Assembly: GCA_949292245.1 (NCBI GenBank)
Contig: CASEYV010000008.1
Span: 1 to 36,734, forward strand
Direction of reading: 5' to 3'
Source of the DNA: an uncultured bacterium
Lineage (GTDB): Bacteria; Bacillota_I; Bacilli_A; RF39; UBA660
DNA length: 36,734 bases
Under the pieces are notes generated by a model. It was not told the DNA's origin and ran no database searches. It was given only the letters and a program-made list of their open reading frames with translations. The translations under genes were made by a program, and so were the position numbers. Positions 25,275 to 32,294 of this stretch are shown here, piece by piece (within the stretch, counting starts at the first letter, position 1; every line of letters starts with the position of its first letter).

Positions 25275-26457
25275 TTACACTCATCTCCTCAAATTCAAAT
25301 AATTTATTTCTATAATAATCGTATTGCTGTTTCCTTAATTCAATTTCTGCAGGTAATCCTATTGTTATATTTCTAATTAAAGAATCAAATTTATCTAATA
25401 TATTAACAATCTTTGCTTGTTCTTCTACTGAAGGTATAGGTATATTAAGATTAGTTAACTTTTCTTGCGTTAAATGTGGAATAGTTGATCCTGTTTTTAC
25501 ACTTTCTACAAAATCTTTAAATATTTTAGAATTGAAATAATGATATATATATCTAGGTAAAACTTTTTCATTATTAATTTTGATTCTGAAAACTCCACTA
25601 TTGAGAGTAGTCAATTTATCTGGTTCATCATCTAAATACGCAATTTTTCCTAATGTACCATCTTTTGTTATTAATATATCATTTTTATGAATTTGAATAT
25701 TTTCATCCATGTCATATCTTTCTTTCGTTACATAAACACAACTATTAAAATCAACTTTTCCATCATCAGTAAAATCAGTTCCAGTAACCAAATAATAATC
25801 TCCTGAATTTAAATATTCTGCAGTAGTTAGTCGTTGCCAACCAACTCTTGCTTTTACAAGAGCTATATCAGTTATATGTTTTGTTTCTCCATTCATATGA
25901 CTTTCAAAAATTTTTCCACTCCAAAACTCGTATTGACTTTCCCTCGCTTCTAGCTCCGCTTCTAGCTCCGCTTCTAGCTCGCCAAATTTATCTAATATTT
26001 TTACAATTTCATTTTGAATTTCTAAAGGAGGACATGGTATCTTTAAAGCATTAATTTCTTTTAGAGAAATACTTGGAATACCAGCTCCAACTTGTGAAGA
26101 TAATAAAATTTTTTGCTTTTCCTTTAAGAAATGATAAATATATTTATAATTGAGTTCTTGATTGCAAGAATTTACCACATAACAATGCGCACCTGCCCAA
26201 AATTTTGATGTAATATAATTTACATACCCTGCAGAAGCACCACCTTGACTAATAGTTATTTTATTTTCATCAAAATTATAGTCATCCCAATACCCAGATG
26301 GAGAAATTCCACCATTAATAACAGGATATGTTCCAATTTCACTTAGTAATTCCTTATTTAATTGTTTGCCTTTTTCTATCTTACAAACTGTATCAAGTTT
26401 CTTATAAGTAACACCATTAGGACACATGTTTTTTATTAAATCACCTATTTTAGTCAT
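25267..26457 (-). CDS. hsdS: Type I restriction specificity subunit
   Basis: About 396 residues with two target-recognition domains. TRD1 spans roughly 15-155 and TRD2 roughly 185-340, each followed by a long helix: the central one with the ELEA repeats (ending in QYEFW) and the C-terminal one (LRKQQYDYYRNKL). TRD1 and TRD2 each read one half of a split DNA site. The helices set the gap between the halves. I start at ATG 26457 behind GAGGT; it overlaps the hsdM stop by 8 bases. The longer reading begins with TTG 26472 and is less likely. Confidence 0.92.
   Translation of the reverse strand: MTKIGDLIKNMCPNGVTYKKLDTVCKIEKGKQLNKELLSEIGTYPVINGGISPSGYWDDYNFDENKITISQGGASAGYVNYITSKFWAGAHCYVVNSCNQELNYKYIYHFLKEKQKILLSSQVGAGIPSISLKEINALKIPCPPLEIQNEIVKILDKFGELEAELEAELEARESQYEFWSGKIFESHMNGETKHITDIALVKARVGWQRLTTAEYLNSGDYYLVTGTDFTDDGKVDFNSCVYVTKERYDMDENIQIHKNDILITKDGTLGKIAYLDDEPDKLTTLNSGVFRIKINNEKVLPRYIYHYFNSKIFKDFVESVKTGSTIPHLTQEKLTNLNIPIPSVEEQAKIVNILDKFDSLIRNITIGLPAEIELRKQQYDYYRNKLFEFEEMSVNE
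25945..25980 (-). repeat. Three 12-bp tandem repeats in the hsdS central helix
   Basis: GAGCTAGAAGCG (minus strand) is present three times without change, at 25945-25956, 25957-25968 and 25969-25980, coding ELEA-ELEA-ELEA. At 58% GC it stands out from its AT-rich surroundings. It lies in the helix joining the two recognition domains. Confidence 0.95.
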
Positions 26458-28042
26458 AATAATCGACCTCAAGTTCTTTAATTATTTTTTCGAGTTCTTC
26501 TCTAATTTTTTGTTGTCTAGGTACTACTTCTAAAAGTTTTGAGTTCACCTCTTTAATATCTATGTTAGATTTTTCTTCATTTGATTTTATATATGAATTT
26601 ATAGATAAATTATAATCATTTTCAGTTACTTCATCATAAGTAGCTAAATATGTTTTTTTATCAATGGTGCTTCTATCTTTAATTAATGAAATAATATTAT
26701 CTATATTAACATCAGATAATTTATTGTTATTTGTAGCATTCTTCATTTTGTTAGTATTTGGAATACATTCATCAGTTGCATCAATAAATAAAATATTATT
26801 ATCTGACTTATTTTTCTTTAATACTATTATACATGTTGCAATAGATGTTCCAAAAAACAATCCTGAAGGTAACTGTATAACTGTATCAACAAAATTATTA
26901 TCAACCATGTATTTTCTTATTTTTTGTTCTACACCTGTTCTATAAAGAACTCCAGGAAATTCAACTATAGCAGCAGTTCCTTTAGGTGAAAGCCAAGATA
27001 ACATGTGCATAGTAAAAGCTAAATCAGCAGCATTTTTTGGTGCTAAAACACCCGCTGGAGCAAATCTTTCATCATTAATCAATATTGGATTATCCTTACC
27101 AACCCACTTAATTCCATAAGGTGGATTAGAAACAATAGCATCGAAAGGCTCATCATTCCAATGAATAGGATGTAATAATGTATCTCCTCTTTCTATACTA
27201 AAGTTATTATAATTTATATTATGTAAAAACATATTAATTCTAGCCAAATTATAAGTGGTAAGATTTATCTCTTGTCCAAAGAATCCTTCCATTACATTTT
27301 CTTTACCTAATATTTTAGCAAATTTTAGTAAAAGTCCTCCAGAACCACAAGCAGGATCATATACTTTATTAACTGATGTTTTGTCCATTATAACTATTCT
27401 AGCAAGTAATTCTCCAACTTCTTGTGGTGTAAAAAATTCTCCTCCAGATTTTCCTGCAGATGATGCGTACATAGTCATCAAGAATTCATAAGCATCTCCA
27501 AATAAGTCTATATTATTATCTTCGTAATCGCCAAAATTTAAATCTCCAATAGCATTTAATAATTTAACAAGTTTTTCATTTCTTTCATCTACTGTATTAC
27601 CTAATTTGTTATCAATAGTAAAATCATCAAATAAACCTTTTACATCATTTTCAGATGCAGTTCCTCTAGCTGATGCTTCTATATTATTAAATACATTTGA
27701 TATAACTACATTTAAATTTTCATTCTTATCTGCACCTTTTTTAATATTGCAAAATAATTCACTTGGCAATATAAAGAATCCTTTTTCTTCAAGTATTTGT
27801 GTTTTACCTAATAAGGCTTCTTCATCAGAAATATCTCTGTATTTAAAATCTTTTATTCCTGCTTTTCTTTGATTTTCATTAACATAGTTTTCTATATTTT
27901 CAGATATAAATCTATAAAACAATAATCCTAACACATATTGTTTAAAATCCCATCCATCTACTGATCCTCTTAATTCATTTGCTATTTTCCATATTGTTTT
28001 ATGTAATTCTTCTCTTTCTCTTTCTTTTTTATTATTCATCAT
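26450..28042 (-). CDS. hsdM: Type I DNA N6-adenine methyltransferase subunit
   Basis: A 530-residue HsdM. The N-terminal helical domain is followed by the SAM-binding motif I DPACGSGG (229-236) and catalytic motif IV NPPYG (306-310), with GGEFFTP just ahead. The C-terminal helix probably packs on HsdS. It methylates adenine in both halves of the site chosen by HsdS. There are two possible starts, ATG 28042 and 28039; GGAGGT is four bases from the first and seven from the second, so 28039 is as likely. The small membrane-protein gene ends ten bases upstream. Confidence 0.93.
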   Translation of the reverse strand: MMNNKKEREREELHKTIWKIANELRGSVDGWDFKQYVLGLLFYRFISENIENYVNENQRKAGIKDFKYRDISDEEALLGKTQILEEKGFFILPSELFCNIKKGADKNENLNVVISNVFNNIEASARGTASENDVKGLFDDFTIDNKLGNTVDERNEKLVKLLNAIGDLNFGDYEDNNIDLFGDAYEFLMTMYASSAGKSGGEFFTPQEVGELLARIVIMDKTSVNKVYDPACGSGGLLLKFAKILGKENVMEGFFGQEINLTTYNLARINMFLHNINYNNFSIERGDTLLHPIHWNDEPFDAIVSNPPYGIKWVGKDNPILINDERFAPAGVLAPKNAADLAFTMHMLSWLSPKGTAAIVEFPGVLYRTGVEQKIRKYMVDNNFVDTVIQLPSGLFFGTSIATCIIVLKKNKSDNNILFIDATDECIPNTNKMKNATNNNKLSDVNIDNIISLIKDRSTIDKKTYLATYDEVTENDYNLSINSYIKSNEEKSNIDIKEVNSKLLEVVPRQQKIREELEKIIKELEVDYYD

Positions 28043-28052
28043 TCTACCTCCA

Positions 28053-28217
28053 TTAATTCCACTTTAAGAAAAACACTATGACTGCAATTATTAAACCAAC
28101 AATAATAGGTATAATAATATTTTTCAATATAAATTTGTTTTCTTTTTCATTAGTAATCCCATTATTGTTTCCAATAACTGATTTATTTATTTTATTATTA
28201 TTTCCTATTTTATTCAT
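28053..28217 (-). CDS. Small one-TM protein with GNNNKI-type motif
   Basis: A 54-residue ORF. It begins MNKIGNNNKINKSVIGNNNG, followed by a short charged linker and one membrane helix (about residues 31-51: IIIPIIVGLIIAVIVFFL). Its ATG overlaps the AbiTii gene end by 8 bases and uses GTGGGA in that gene as ribosome site. Its stop is ten bases before hsdM. The N-terminal motif repeats the AbiTii C-terminal tail (IGSNNKIDKSKVGNSN), so the two proteins probably contact each other, or their tails fold alike. Coupled expression and the TM helix suggest that it places the AbiTii system at the membrane. No known family. Confidence 0.72.
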   Translation of the reverse strand: MNKIGNNNKINKSVIGNNNGITNEKENKFILKNIIIPIIVGLIIAVIVFFLKWN

Positions 28218-28878
28218 TACTATTTCCCACTTTACTCTTATCTATTTTATTATTGCTGCCAATCTTAACTGAATTATCATTATAGATTATTTGTAACAAC
28301 TCTTTTGTGGTATCTTTTTTAGCTTGATTAGATTTAAAATCTATATAATATTCATCTAGATTTCCATATTGTTTTTCAAGTTTTTTGAAAATATCTATTA
28401 ATTTATCTTTTAATAAATGTAATACATTTGTATAGCCATACATACTTAACTGTAAATTAGCATGTGTTACTTCAGCATCATTAATTAAAGCGACTGAATT
28501 AATATATCCAATATCTATTGGCGATAATAAACAATGCATATCAGATTCTTCTTCCGCCTTAGCATACTGACTTATTTCTGCAATACTATATCTTACTTCA
28601 TGCTTGCACAATTTTTCTTTATCCTCAAGTGGAACTGGTATTTCATATTTACTGATAATCATGGTATAAGTTTTTACTGTTCCTATTATCGAAGCATTAA
28701 TTACCCTGTATTTGGGTACATCTATATCTTTTGGATATCCATTTAATTCATAATTTAACCAGTTTTCAATTTCTTTATTATCTAAATCTTCTAAAAGTAA
28801 TGACAGTAATTGAAACGCTTTTTTTACATCAATTTCATCATTTATTAAATCTATCAATATCTTACTTCTTTTTTTCAT
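28210..28878 (-). CDS. AbiTii-domain protein
   Basis: A 222-residue protein. The first 90 residues match the AbiTii N-terminal domain: ALLLLEDLDNKEIENWLNYELNGYP-like spacing of helices, then PKYRVINASIIGTV. The middle is helical. It ends in a polar tail, KIGSNNKIDKSKVGNSN. AbiTii belongs to the AbiT abortive-infection systems of lactococci; its mechanism is not established. It is the first gene of the leftward defence operon. Start behind GAGGTG. An alternative is that only the N-domain is AbiTii-like and the rest is new. Confidence 0.72.
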   Translation of the reverse strand: MKKRSKILIDLINDEIDVKKAFQLLSLLLEDLDNKEIENWLNYELNGYPKDIDVPKYRVINASIIGTVKTYTMIISKYEIPVPLEDKEKLCKHEVRYSIAEISQYAKAEEESDMHCLLSPIDIGYINSVALINDAEVTHANLQLSMYGYTNVLHLLKDKLIDIFKKLEKQYGNLDEYYIDFKSNQAKKDTTKELLQIIYNDNSVKIGSNNKIDKSKVGNSNE

Positions 28879-28930
28879 AACAATTGCACCTCAAATTCTT
28901 GTATTTAATCAACGTTATCTCTCATATAAA

Positions 28931-28939
28931 ATTATAACA
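28931..28939 (-). promoter_or_regulatory. Extended -10 promoter of the AbiTii-RM operon
   Basis: The minus strand reads TGTTATAAT, a TGn-TATAAT extended -10. No good -35 lies 17 bases upstream. A TTGTCA is only 10 bases away, which would not serve. Confidence 0.5.
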
Positions 28940-29059
28940 TATTAATTGACAAAATTGGTTATTTTGACATTAATTCATACCAAAAATTACCTAATTATAC
29001 CTATATACTTGACTAATTTTTGATTTTAAGTGATTAATACAAAGAATTGGAGGAATAGT

Positions 29060-29386
29060 ATGATTAGAAAATGTACTGATGAAGATATAAGTGATGAAGA
29101 ATGTGAAAAGGTTATTGATCCTTTTTATAAGAATTTTGATGAATATATTATTATGTTTGTTATGCCTGAAGTAATTGCATTTTATATTGCTAGTTCTTTT
29201 AGTAGGAATGCTATGTGGGAAGCAACTTTCTATCAACATTATAATTCTGCTAAAGATACTTTTAATATTAGTGATGATGAAGATTATGATAAGGTTAAGG
29301 CTGAAGTAATTAAACTATTAAGAATGAAGTATTCTTTAGAAATTATTAGTGAAGATCCATTAGATTTTAAAAAAATTGAGTATTAG
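29060..29386 (+). CDS. Unknown 108-residue island protein
   Basis: An acidic, helical 108-residue protein with no domain I recognise. It is acidic at the start (MIRKCTDEDISDEECEKV), then has an aromatic, hydrophobic middle (MFVMPEVIAFYIASSF) that is too short and interrupted to be a clear TM. GGAGG lies six bases before ATG 29060. An in-frame ATG at 29030 lacks a ribosome site. It is the only rightward gene between the replication and defence operons and ends in a strong terminator. Such a small acidic protein could be an anti-defence or regulatory protein, but this is not supported by any motif. Confidence 0.6.
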   Translation: MIRKCTDEDISDEECEKVIDPFYKNFDEYIIMFVMPEVIAFYIASSFSRNAMWEATFYQHYNSAKDTFNISDDEDYDKVKAEVIKLLRMKYSLEIISEDPLDFKKIEY

Positions 29387-29413
29387 TTTTTGTTCTAATA
29401 CTCTTTTTATTTT
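29378..29413 (+). terminator. Strong terminator overlapping a stop codon
   Basis: GAGTATTAG (29378-29386) and CTAATACTC (29395-29403) form a nine-base perfect stem, followed by TTTTTATTTT. The left arm includes the stop codon TAG. Confidence 0.88.
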
Positions 29414-29508
29414 CCAAAAAACTCACGGAAAAAATATATTTGTGTGAATATAGGTGGGCTGTCGGTCGTGATATTTTTTGTTTTTTTATTCATATACCCT
29501 AGGGGGGA

Positions 29509-29979
29509 CTACCTATTGTTTTCTATTTGATAATGCTTTTTACTATTTATTCTTTTACTATGATTAATATACTTTTGCATATCTTCTAATAAAAATCCTG
29601 GTATGATTCCTCTTTCTATCCATCTAATAGATTTATCATAGTTTCTTTCTTCTTGTTCTGGCGATAATGGTACTACTCCTAATTTAAAGTATCCATCTTT
29701 TTTCATTTGTTCTAAGATAGATAAATAATAATTATTCTTTACTGTTTTAGTTTTATCTAAGATATCATGTATAGTTGGCATATAAGATCTTTCTTTACAT
29801 AGTTCTATAATTGCCTTTTTAAATACTTCTGGTTCTATATCTTGTAACATTTCATACCATATTGAAATATCATCATTACTAATTACTTTTTGATAACAAG
29901 ATGATAGTATTTTGAGATATATCTTGGATAGTTTTAGCTTTTGCTTGTTGATGTAAGTATCTTTCAAATTTAGGGCCAA
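29509..29979 (-). CDS. Phage-type replicative helicase loader (G39P-like)
   Basis: A 156-residue protein. KLSKIYLKILSSCYQKVISNDDISIWYEMLQDIEPEVFKKAI... up to YMPTIHDIL matches the N-domain of phage helicase loader/inhibitor proteins such as SPP1 G39P, which load the DnaB-like helicase at the origin. The charged C-terminus has no fold I recognise. Its start lies 101 bases inside the replisome organizer gene. It ends only ~50 bases from the G-rich stretch described below. It is last of the leftward replication module. Confidence 0.7.
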   Translation of the reverse strand: MALNLKDTYINKQKLKLSKIYLKILSSCYQKVISNDDISIWYEMLQDIEPEVFKKAIIELCKERSYMPTIHDILDKTKTVKNNYYLSILEQMKKDGYFKLGVVPLSPEQEERNYDKSIRWIERGIIPGFLLEDMQKYINHSKRINSKKHYQIENNR

Positions 29980-30685
29980 ATAAAGTTTCCGGTATAAGAT
30001 ATGGTTTCATTTTAGGATTATTAATCCATTCACTTGTTTTCTTATCTATAACTGTTTTAATATCATTAATTGTATATTTTTTTAATATATTAGCTATTAA
30101 TTTTTTATACTCATCTATTAATATAAAATTAGAATTAGTTTTATAGTTTAAATAGTCTATTATGTCTTGATACTCTTTTTTATTTATTTCTATTTCTTTT
30201 TTATTAGTTATAATTTCTAAATTATGTTTATTAGTTTTATTATCTATATATACCTTACTATTTGGCTTACATTTTTTCTTACATTTTGACTTACTTTTGT
30301 CAGGATTCTTAATTCTATATTCTCTCATATTCATAGCACCCACTGTTGTTTGATTAGTAAGTACTAATGCATCCTCTATATAATATTTATTTTCTCTTTT
30401 TTCCATCATTCCTGTATCTAAAAAATAATCAATAGCATCATTTATTAGTTTCTCTGAATGATTAGTTTCTACTGCTAATTCCTTTATAAAATATGGAATT
30501 CTTTTAGATCCTACTTTTTTTATTAAATAACCATCTTTATTTATGGTTTTAAATATTAGTTTAAAATATAAAATTATTTTTTCATAACCATTAGGCTCAG
30601 ATTGCAAATATTTTAATACATCATTATCAAAAAAGTTTGACTTAAGCATAAAGTAATAATATTTTTCTTTATTATAAGTTCCCAT
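29879..30685 (-). CDS. Phage replisome organizer / DnaD-like replication initiator
   Basis: A 268-residue protein. The N-terminal winged-helix domain (YYYFMLKSNFFDNDVLKYL...) is the phage replisome organizer type. Basic, low-complexity residues follow (KSKCKKKCKPNSK, about 130-145). The C-terminal domain (DIIDYLNYKTNSNF ... YLIPETLFGPKFERYL) is the conserved phage C-terminal domain that contacts the loader. It binds the origin and recruits the helicase loader gene that overlaps it. No primase or polymerase is encoded nearby, so host enzymes must be used. Confidence 0.83.
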   Translation of the reverse strand: MGTYNKEKYYYFMLKSNFFDNDVLKYLQSEPNGYEKIILYFKLIFKTINKDGYLIKKVGSKRIPYFIKELAVETNHSEKLINDAIDYFLDTGMMEKRENKYYIEDALVLTNQTTVGAMNMREYRIKNPDKSKSKCKKKCKPNSKVYIDNKTNKHNLEIITNKKEIEINKKEYQDIIDYLNYKTNSNFILIDEYKKLIANILKKYTINDIKTVIDKKTSEWINNPKMKPYLIPETLFGPKFERYLHQQAKAKTIQDISQNTIILLSKSN

Positions 30686-30935
30686 GTTTAGAATTATTAA
30701 TTGATACTAAAAAATCTACATTGATCTTAAAATAATCAATTACTTTCTCCATTGGTACTAAATTATTAGGTAGTTTAAATCCGCTTGATATAATTTCTTC
30801 TGATATTTTATTTTTAATATCTCTTGCTTTATTTCTTCCCACAGCACCTATTTTCATTATATCTTGTACAGTAGCCCACTGACTATTTAGTATTTCTAGC
30901 ATTTCATCTGCCGATAATATTGTTTTACTTTTCAT
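30672..30935 (-). CDS. Small HTH DNA-binding protein (excisionase/DUF3173-like)
   Basis: An 87-residue protein: WATVQDIMKIGAVGRNKARDIKNKISEEI and a C-terminal NNLVPMEKVIDYFKI. This resembles small phage/ICE HTH proteins that act as excisionase or replication helper. It overlaps the rep gene by 14 bases. A GGAGAA site precedes ATG. Between this gene and its likely -10 (complement of 31008-31013) lies the 19-bp operator and one copy of the 27-bp inverted repeat, so it is under control of the island's repressors. Confidence 0.65.
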   Translation of the reverse strand: MKSKTILSADEMLEILNSQWATVQDIMKIGAVGRNKARDIKNKISEEIISSGFKLPNNLVPMEKVIDYFKINVDFLVSINNSKHGNL

Positions 30936-30960
30936 TTTTATTCTCCTTTTTTATTATTTC

Positions 30961-30987
30961 ATTAAAGTTTACCAGACTTTTCAATTA
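30961..30987 (-). repeat. 27-bp inverted repeat, left copy
   Basis: The complement of 30961-30987 matches 32184-32210 at 26 of 27 positions (shared core AAAAGTCTGGTAAACTTTAAT). The pair encloses the Cro-like and cI-like genes. The core itself has AAAGT...ACTTT symmetry. Confidence 0.9.
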
Positions 30988-31002
30988 CGATATTTTCGTA
31001 AT
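30984..31002. promoter_or_regulatory. Operator 1 (7-5-7 palindrome)
   Basis: ATTACGA-TATTT-TCGTAAT, perfect arms. It lies just downstream of TATAAT (complement of 31008-31013), at the likely transcription start of the replication operon. Confidence 0.8.
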
Positions 31003-31046
31003 ATAAAATTATAAAAAAATATATCGATACTGCATGATATAAAATT

Positions 31047-31325
31047 CTATTTACTACATACTTCATTTACTTCTTTACTACTACATCTAAATTTTCTTCG
31101 TGTTCTTGATTGATGCCATTTAATTATATCATCCTTATTAGAAAATAAAACATTTTCATAATCTACATCATATACTTGCATCATTTTTCTTATTAAAGGA
31201 ATTCTAGGCAAAGTTTTATGTTGTTCTATTGCTCTTAATCTACTTGTTGGTATACCTATCTTCTTAGCTGCATCATCAATACTCATGTTTTTGTGCACAC
31301 GAATCGCTCTTAACGTAGCCTGCAC
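31047..31325 (-). CDS. Cro-like XRE-family regulator
   Basis: A 92-residue protein with one XRE helix-turn-helix: MSIDDAAKKIGIPTSRLRAIEQHKTLPRI. The C-terminus is basic. It starts with GTG 31325 behind AAGGAGG, divergent from the cI-like gene. This is the lambda-like switch arrangement: the product would repress cI when made. Another possibility is an island regulator that reacts to a helper phage. Its upstream TATTAT/TTTACT promoter abuts operator 2. Confidence 0.75.
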   Translation of the reverse strand: MQATLRAIRVHKNMSIDDAAKKIGIPTSRLRAIEQHKTLPRIPLIRKMMQVYDVDYENVLFSNKDDIIKWHQSRTRRKFRCSSKEVNEVCSK

Positions 31326-31383
31326 TATTTTAACCTCCTTCCTATTTTAATAATATTACAATTTTTTTCAAAAGTAAATAGAA

Positions 31384-31402
31384 ATTACGAAAGTTTCATA
31401 AT
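31384..31402. promoter_or_regulatory. Operator 2 in the divergent switch region
   Basis: ATTACGA-AAGTT-TCATAAT, the same 7-5-7 design as operator 1 with one arm mismatch. It lies next to the -35 (TTTACT) of the Cro-like gene. A half site TTTCGTAA follows at about 31417-31424, inside the cI promoter. Confidence 0.75.
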
Positions 31403-31407
31403 TTTAC

Positions 31408-31436
31408 TTGTAACTTTTCGTAAATTAAGCTATACT
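31408..31436 (+). promoter_or_regulatory. Promoter of the cI-like repressor
   Basis: TTGTAA, 17-base spacer, TATACT. A TTTCGTAA operator half site lies in the spacer, which would allow autorepression. Confidence 0.7.
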
Positions 31437-31453
31437 TATATTAGAGGAGGTAC

Positions 31454-32143
31454 ATGATGAATAGTAGAGATATATTTATAAATAACCTTAAAGCTATTAT
31501 GAAAGAAAGAAAAGTATCAAGAAAACAACTTGCTGAAGGTTTAAACGTTCCATATACTACCCTAACAGATTGGTGTACAGGTAGAATATTTCCACGTGTT
31601 GAAAAAATCAATTTAATTGCAGATTACTTTAATATTAAAAAATCTGACTTAATTGAAGAAATAACAGAAGAAGATGACGATGCTTTATATGATGATGTAG
31701 TTAAAGTTGATGTTTTTTCAAAAGTTAGCTTAGATAATACATATCACATAATTGATGTAGAAACTGGTTTACCTTTTATTTCACTAAACTATGATTTAAA
31801 AATTGATGAAGAGTTAATACCTCCAGAATGGATAAGGAATCGTCAGAAATATTTTGGAATGATAATTAATGATAATTCTATGGATCCTGAATTTCATAAG
31901 GATGATTGCATAATTATTAGAGAAAATCAAATAATGGATAAAGATGGTTTCTACTGTATTTTGGAAAAAGATAATGATTATGCGAAAATAAGAAAATTAA
32001 TAAATATTAATGACGGAATAATGGTTATGCCTCTTAATATAAATAAAGATTTTCAACCTAAAACTTATTTAAAAGATACACCAGAATATAAATCATTAAT
32101 GATTATTGGTAACGTTGTACAAGTTAAAAGAAAATATATATAA
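31454..32143 (+). CDS. cI-like repressor with degenerate S24 (LexA-like) domain
   Basis: A 229-residue protein. XRE HTH at 7-60 (KERKVSRKQLAEGLNVPYTTLTDWCTG). The C-terminal S24 fold runs from about 85 to 229, with the Ser loop NDNSMDP (Ser142). At the position of the catalytic Lys (ATVK in the family) the sequence is AKIR, i.e. Arg180, and the linker lacks the Ala-Gly cleavage pair (VSLDN instead of xxAGx). It is likely a non-cleavable repressor kept as a dimerisation domain. Second ATG 31457 has better spacing from AGGAGG than 31454. It is read rightward with int. Confidence 0.8.
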   Translation: MMNSRDIFINNLKAIMKERKVSRKQLAEGLNVPYTTLTDWCTGRIFPRVEKINLIADYFNIKKSDLIEEITEEDDDALYDDVVKVDVFSKVSLDNTYHIIDVETGLPFISLNYDLKIDEELIPPEWIRNRQKYFGMIINDNSMDPEFHKDDCIIIRENQIMDKDGFYCILEKDNDYAKIRKLININDGIMVMPLNINKDFQPKTYLKDTPEYKSLMIIGNVVQVKRKYI

Positions 32144-32169
32144 AAAAAGACCACTGCGCAACAGTGATC
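32142..32169 (-). terminator. Leftward terminator behind the cI-like gene
   Basis: On the minus strand GATCACTG-(TTGCG)-CAGTGGTC is followed by TTTTTTTATA. It would stop leftward (antisense) transcription from entering the repressor gene. On the plus strand no T run follows, so it does not obviously separate cI from int. Confidence 0.7.
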
Positions 32170-32176
32170 AAATGAA

Positions 32177-32272
32177 AAATCCCTAATTAAAAAGTCTGGT
32201 AAACTTTAATAATTATAATAAATATAATTTTGGAGATTTCTCAAGTATAATTATATCACCAATTAGGGATTT
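32177..32272. repeat. 12-bp inverted repeat upstream of int
   Basis: AAATCCCTAATT (32177-32188) and AATTAGGGATTT (32261-32272), perfect arms with a 72-bp AT-rich interior holding the right copy of the 27-bp repeat. It lies just before the integrase start. Probable integrase-binding or attachment-site region, or a leader hairpin. Confidence 0.75.
32184..32210 (+). repeat. 27-bp inverted repeat, right copy
   Basis: Partner of 30961-30987 (26/27 in inverse orientation). It lies in the interval between the repressor and integrase genes. Confidence 0.9.
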
Positions 32273-32294
32273 CTACAAGAAAGTTGGTGAATTT

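Noticed and set aside
25945-25980. CRISPR or satellite repeat
   Set aside because: The 12-bp units have no spacers and lie in frame within the hsdS central helix.
28946-28969. Tandem TTGACA boxes as a strong rightward promoter
   Set aside because: The two TTGACA lie 18 bases apart, but no good -10 follows either at 16-18 bases. A weak promoter for the gene at 29060 remains possible.
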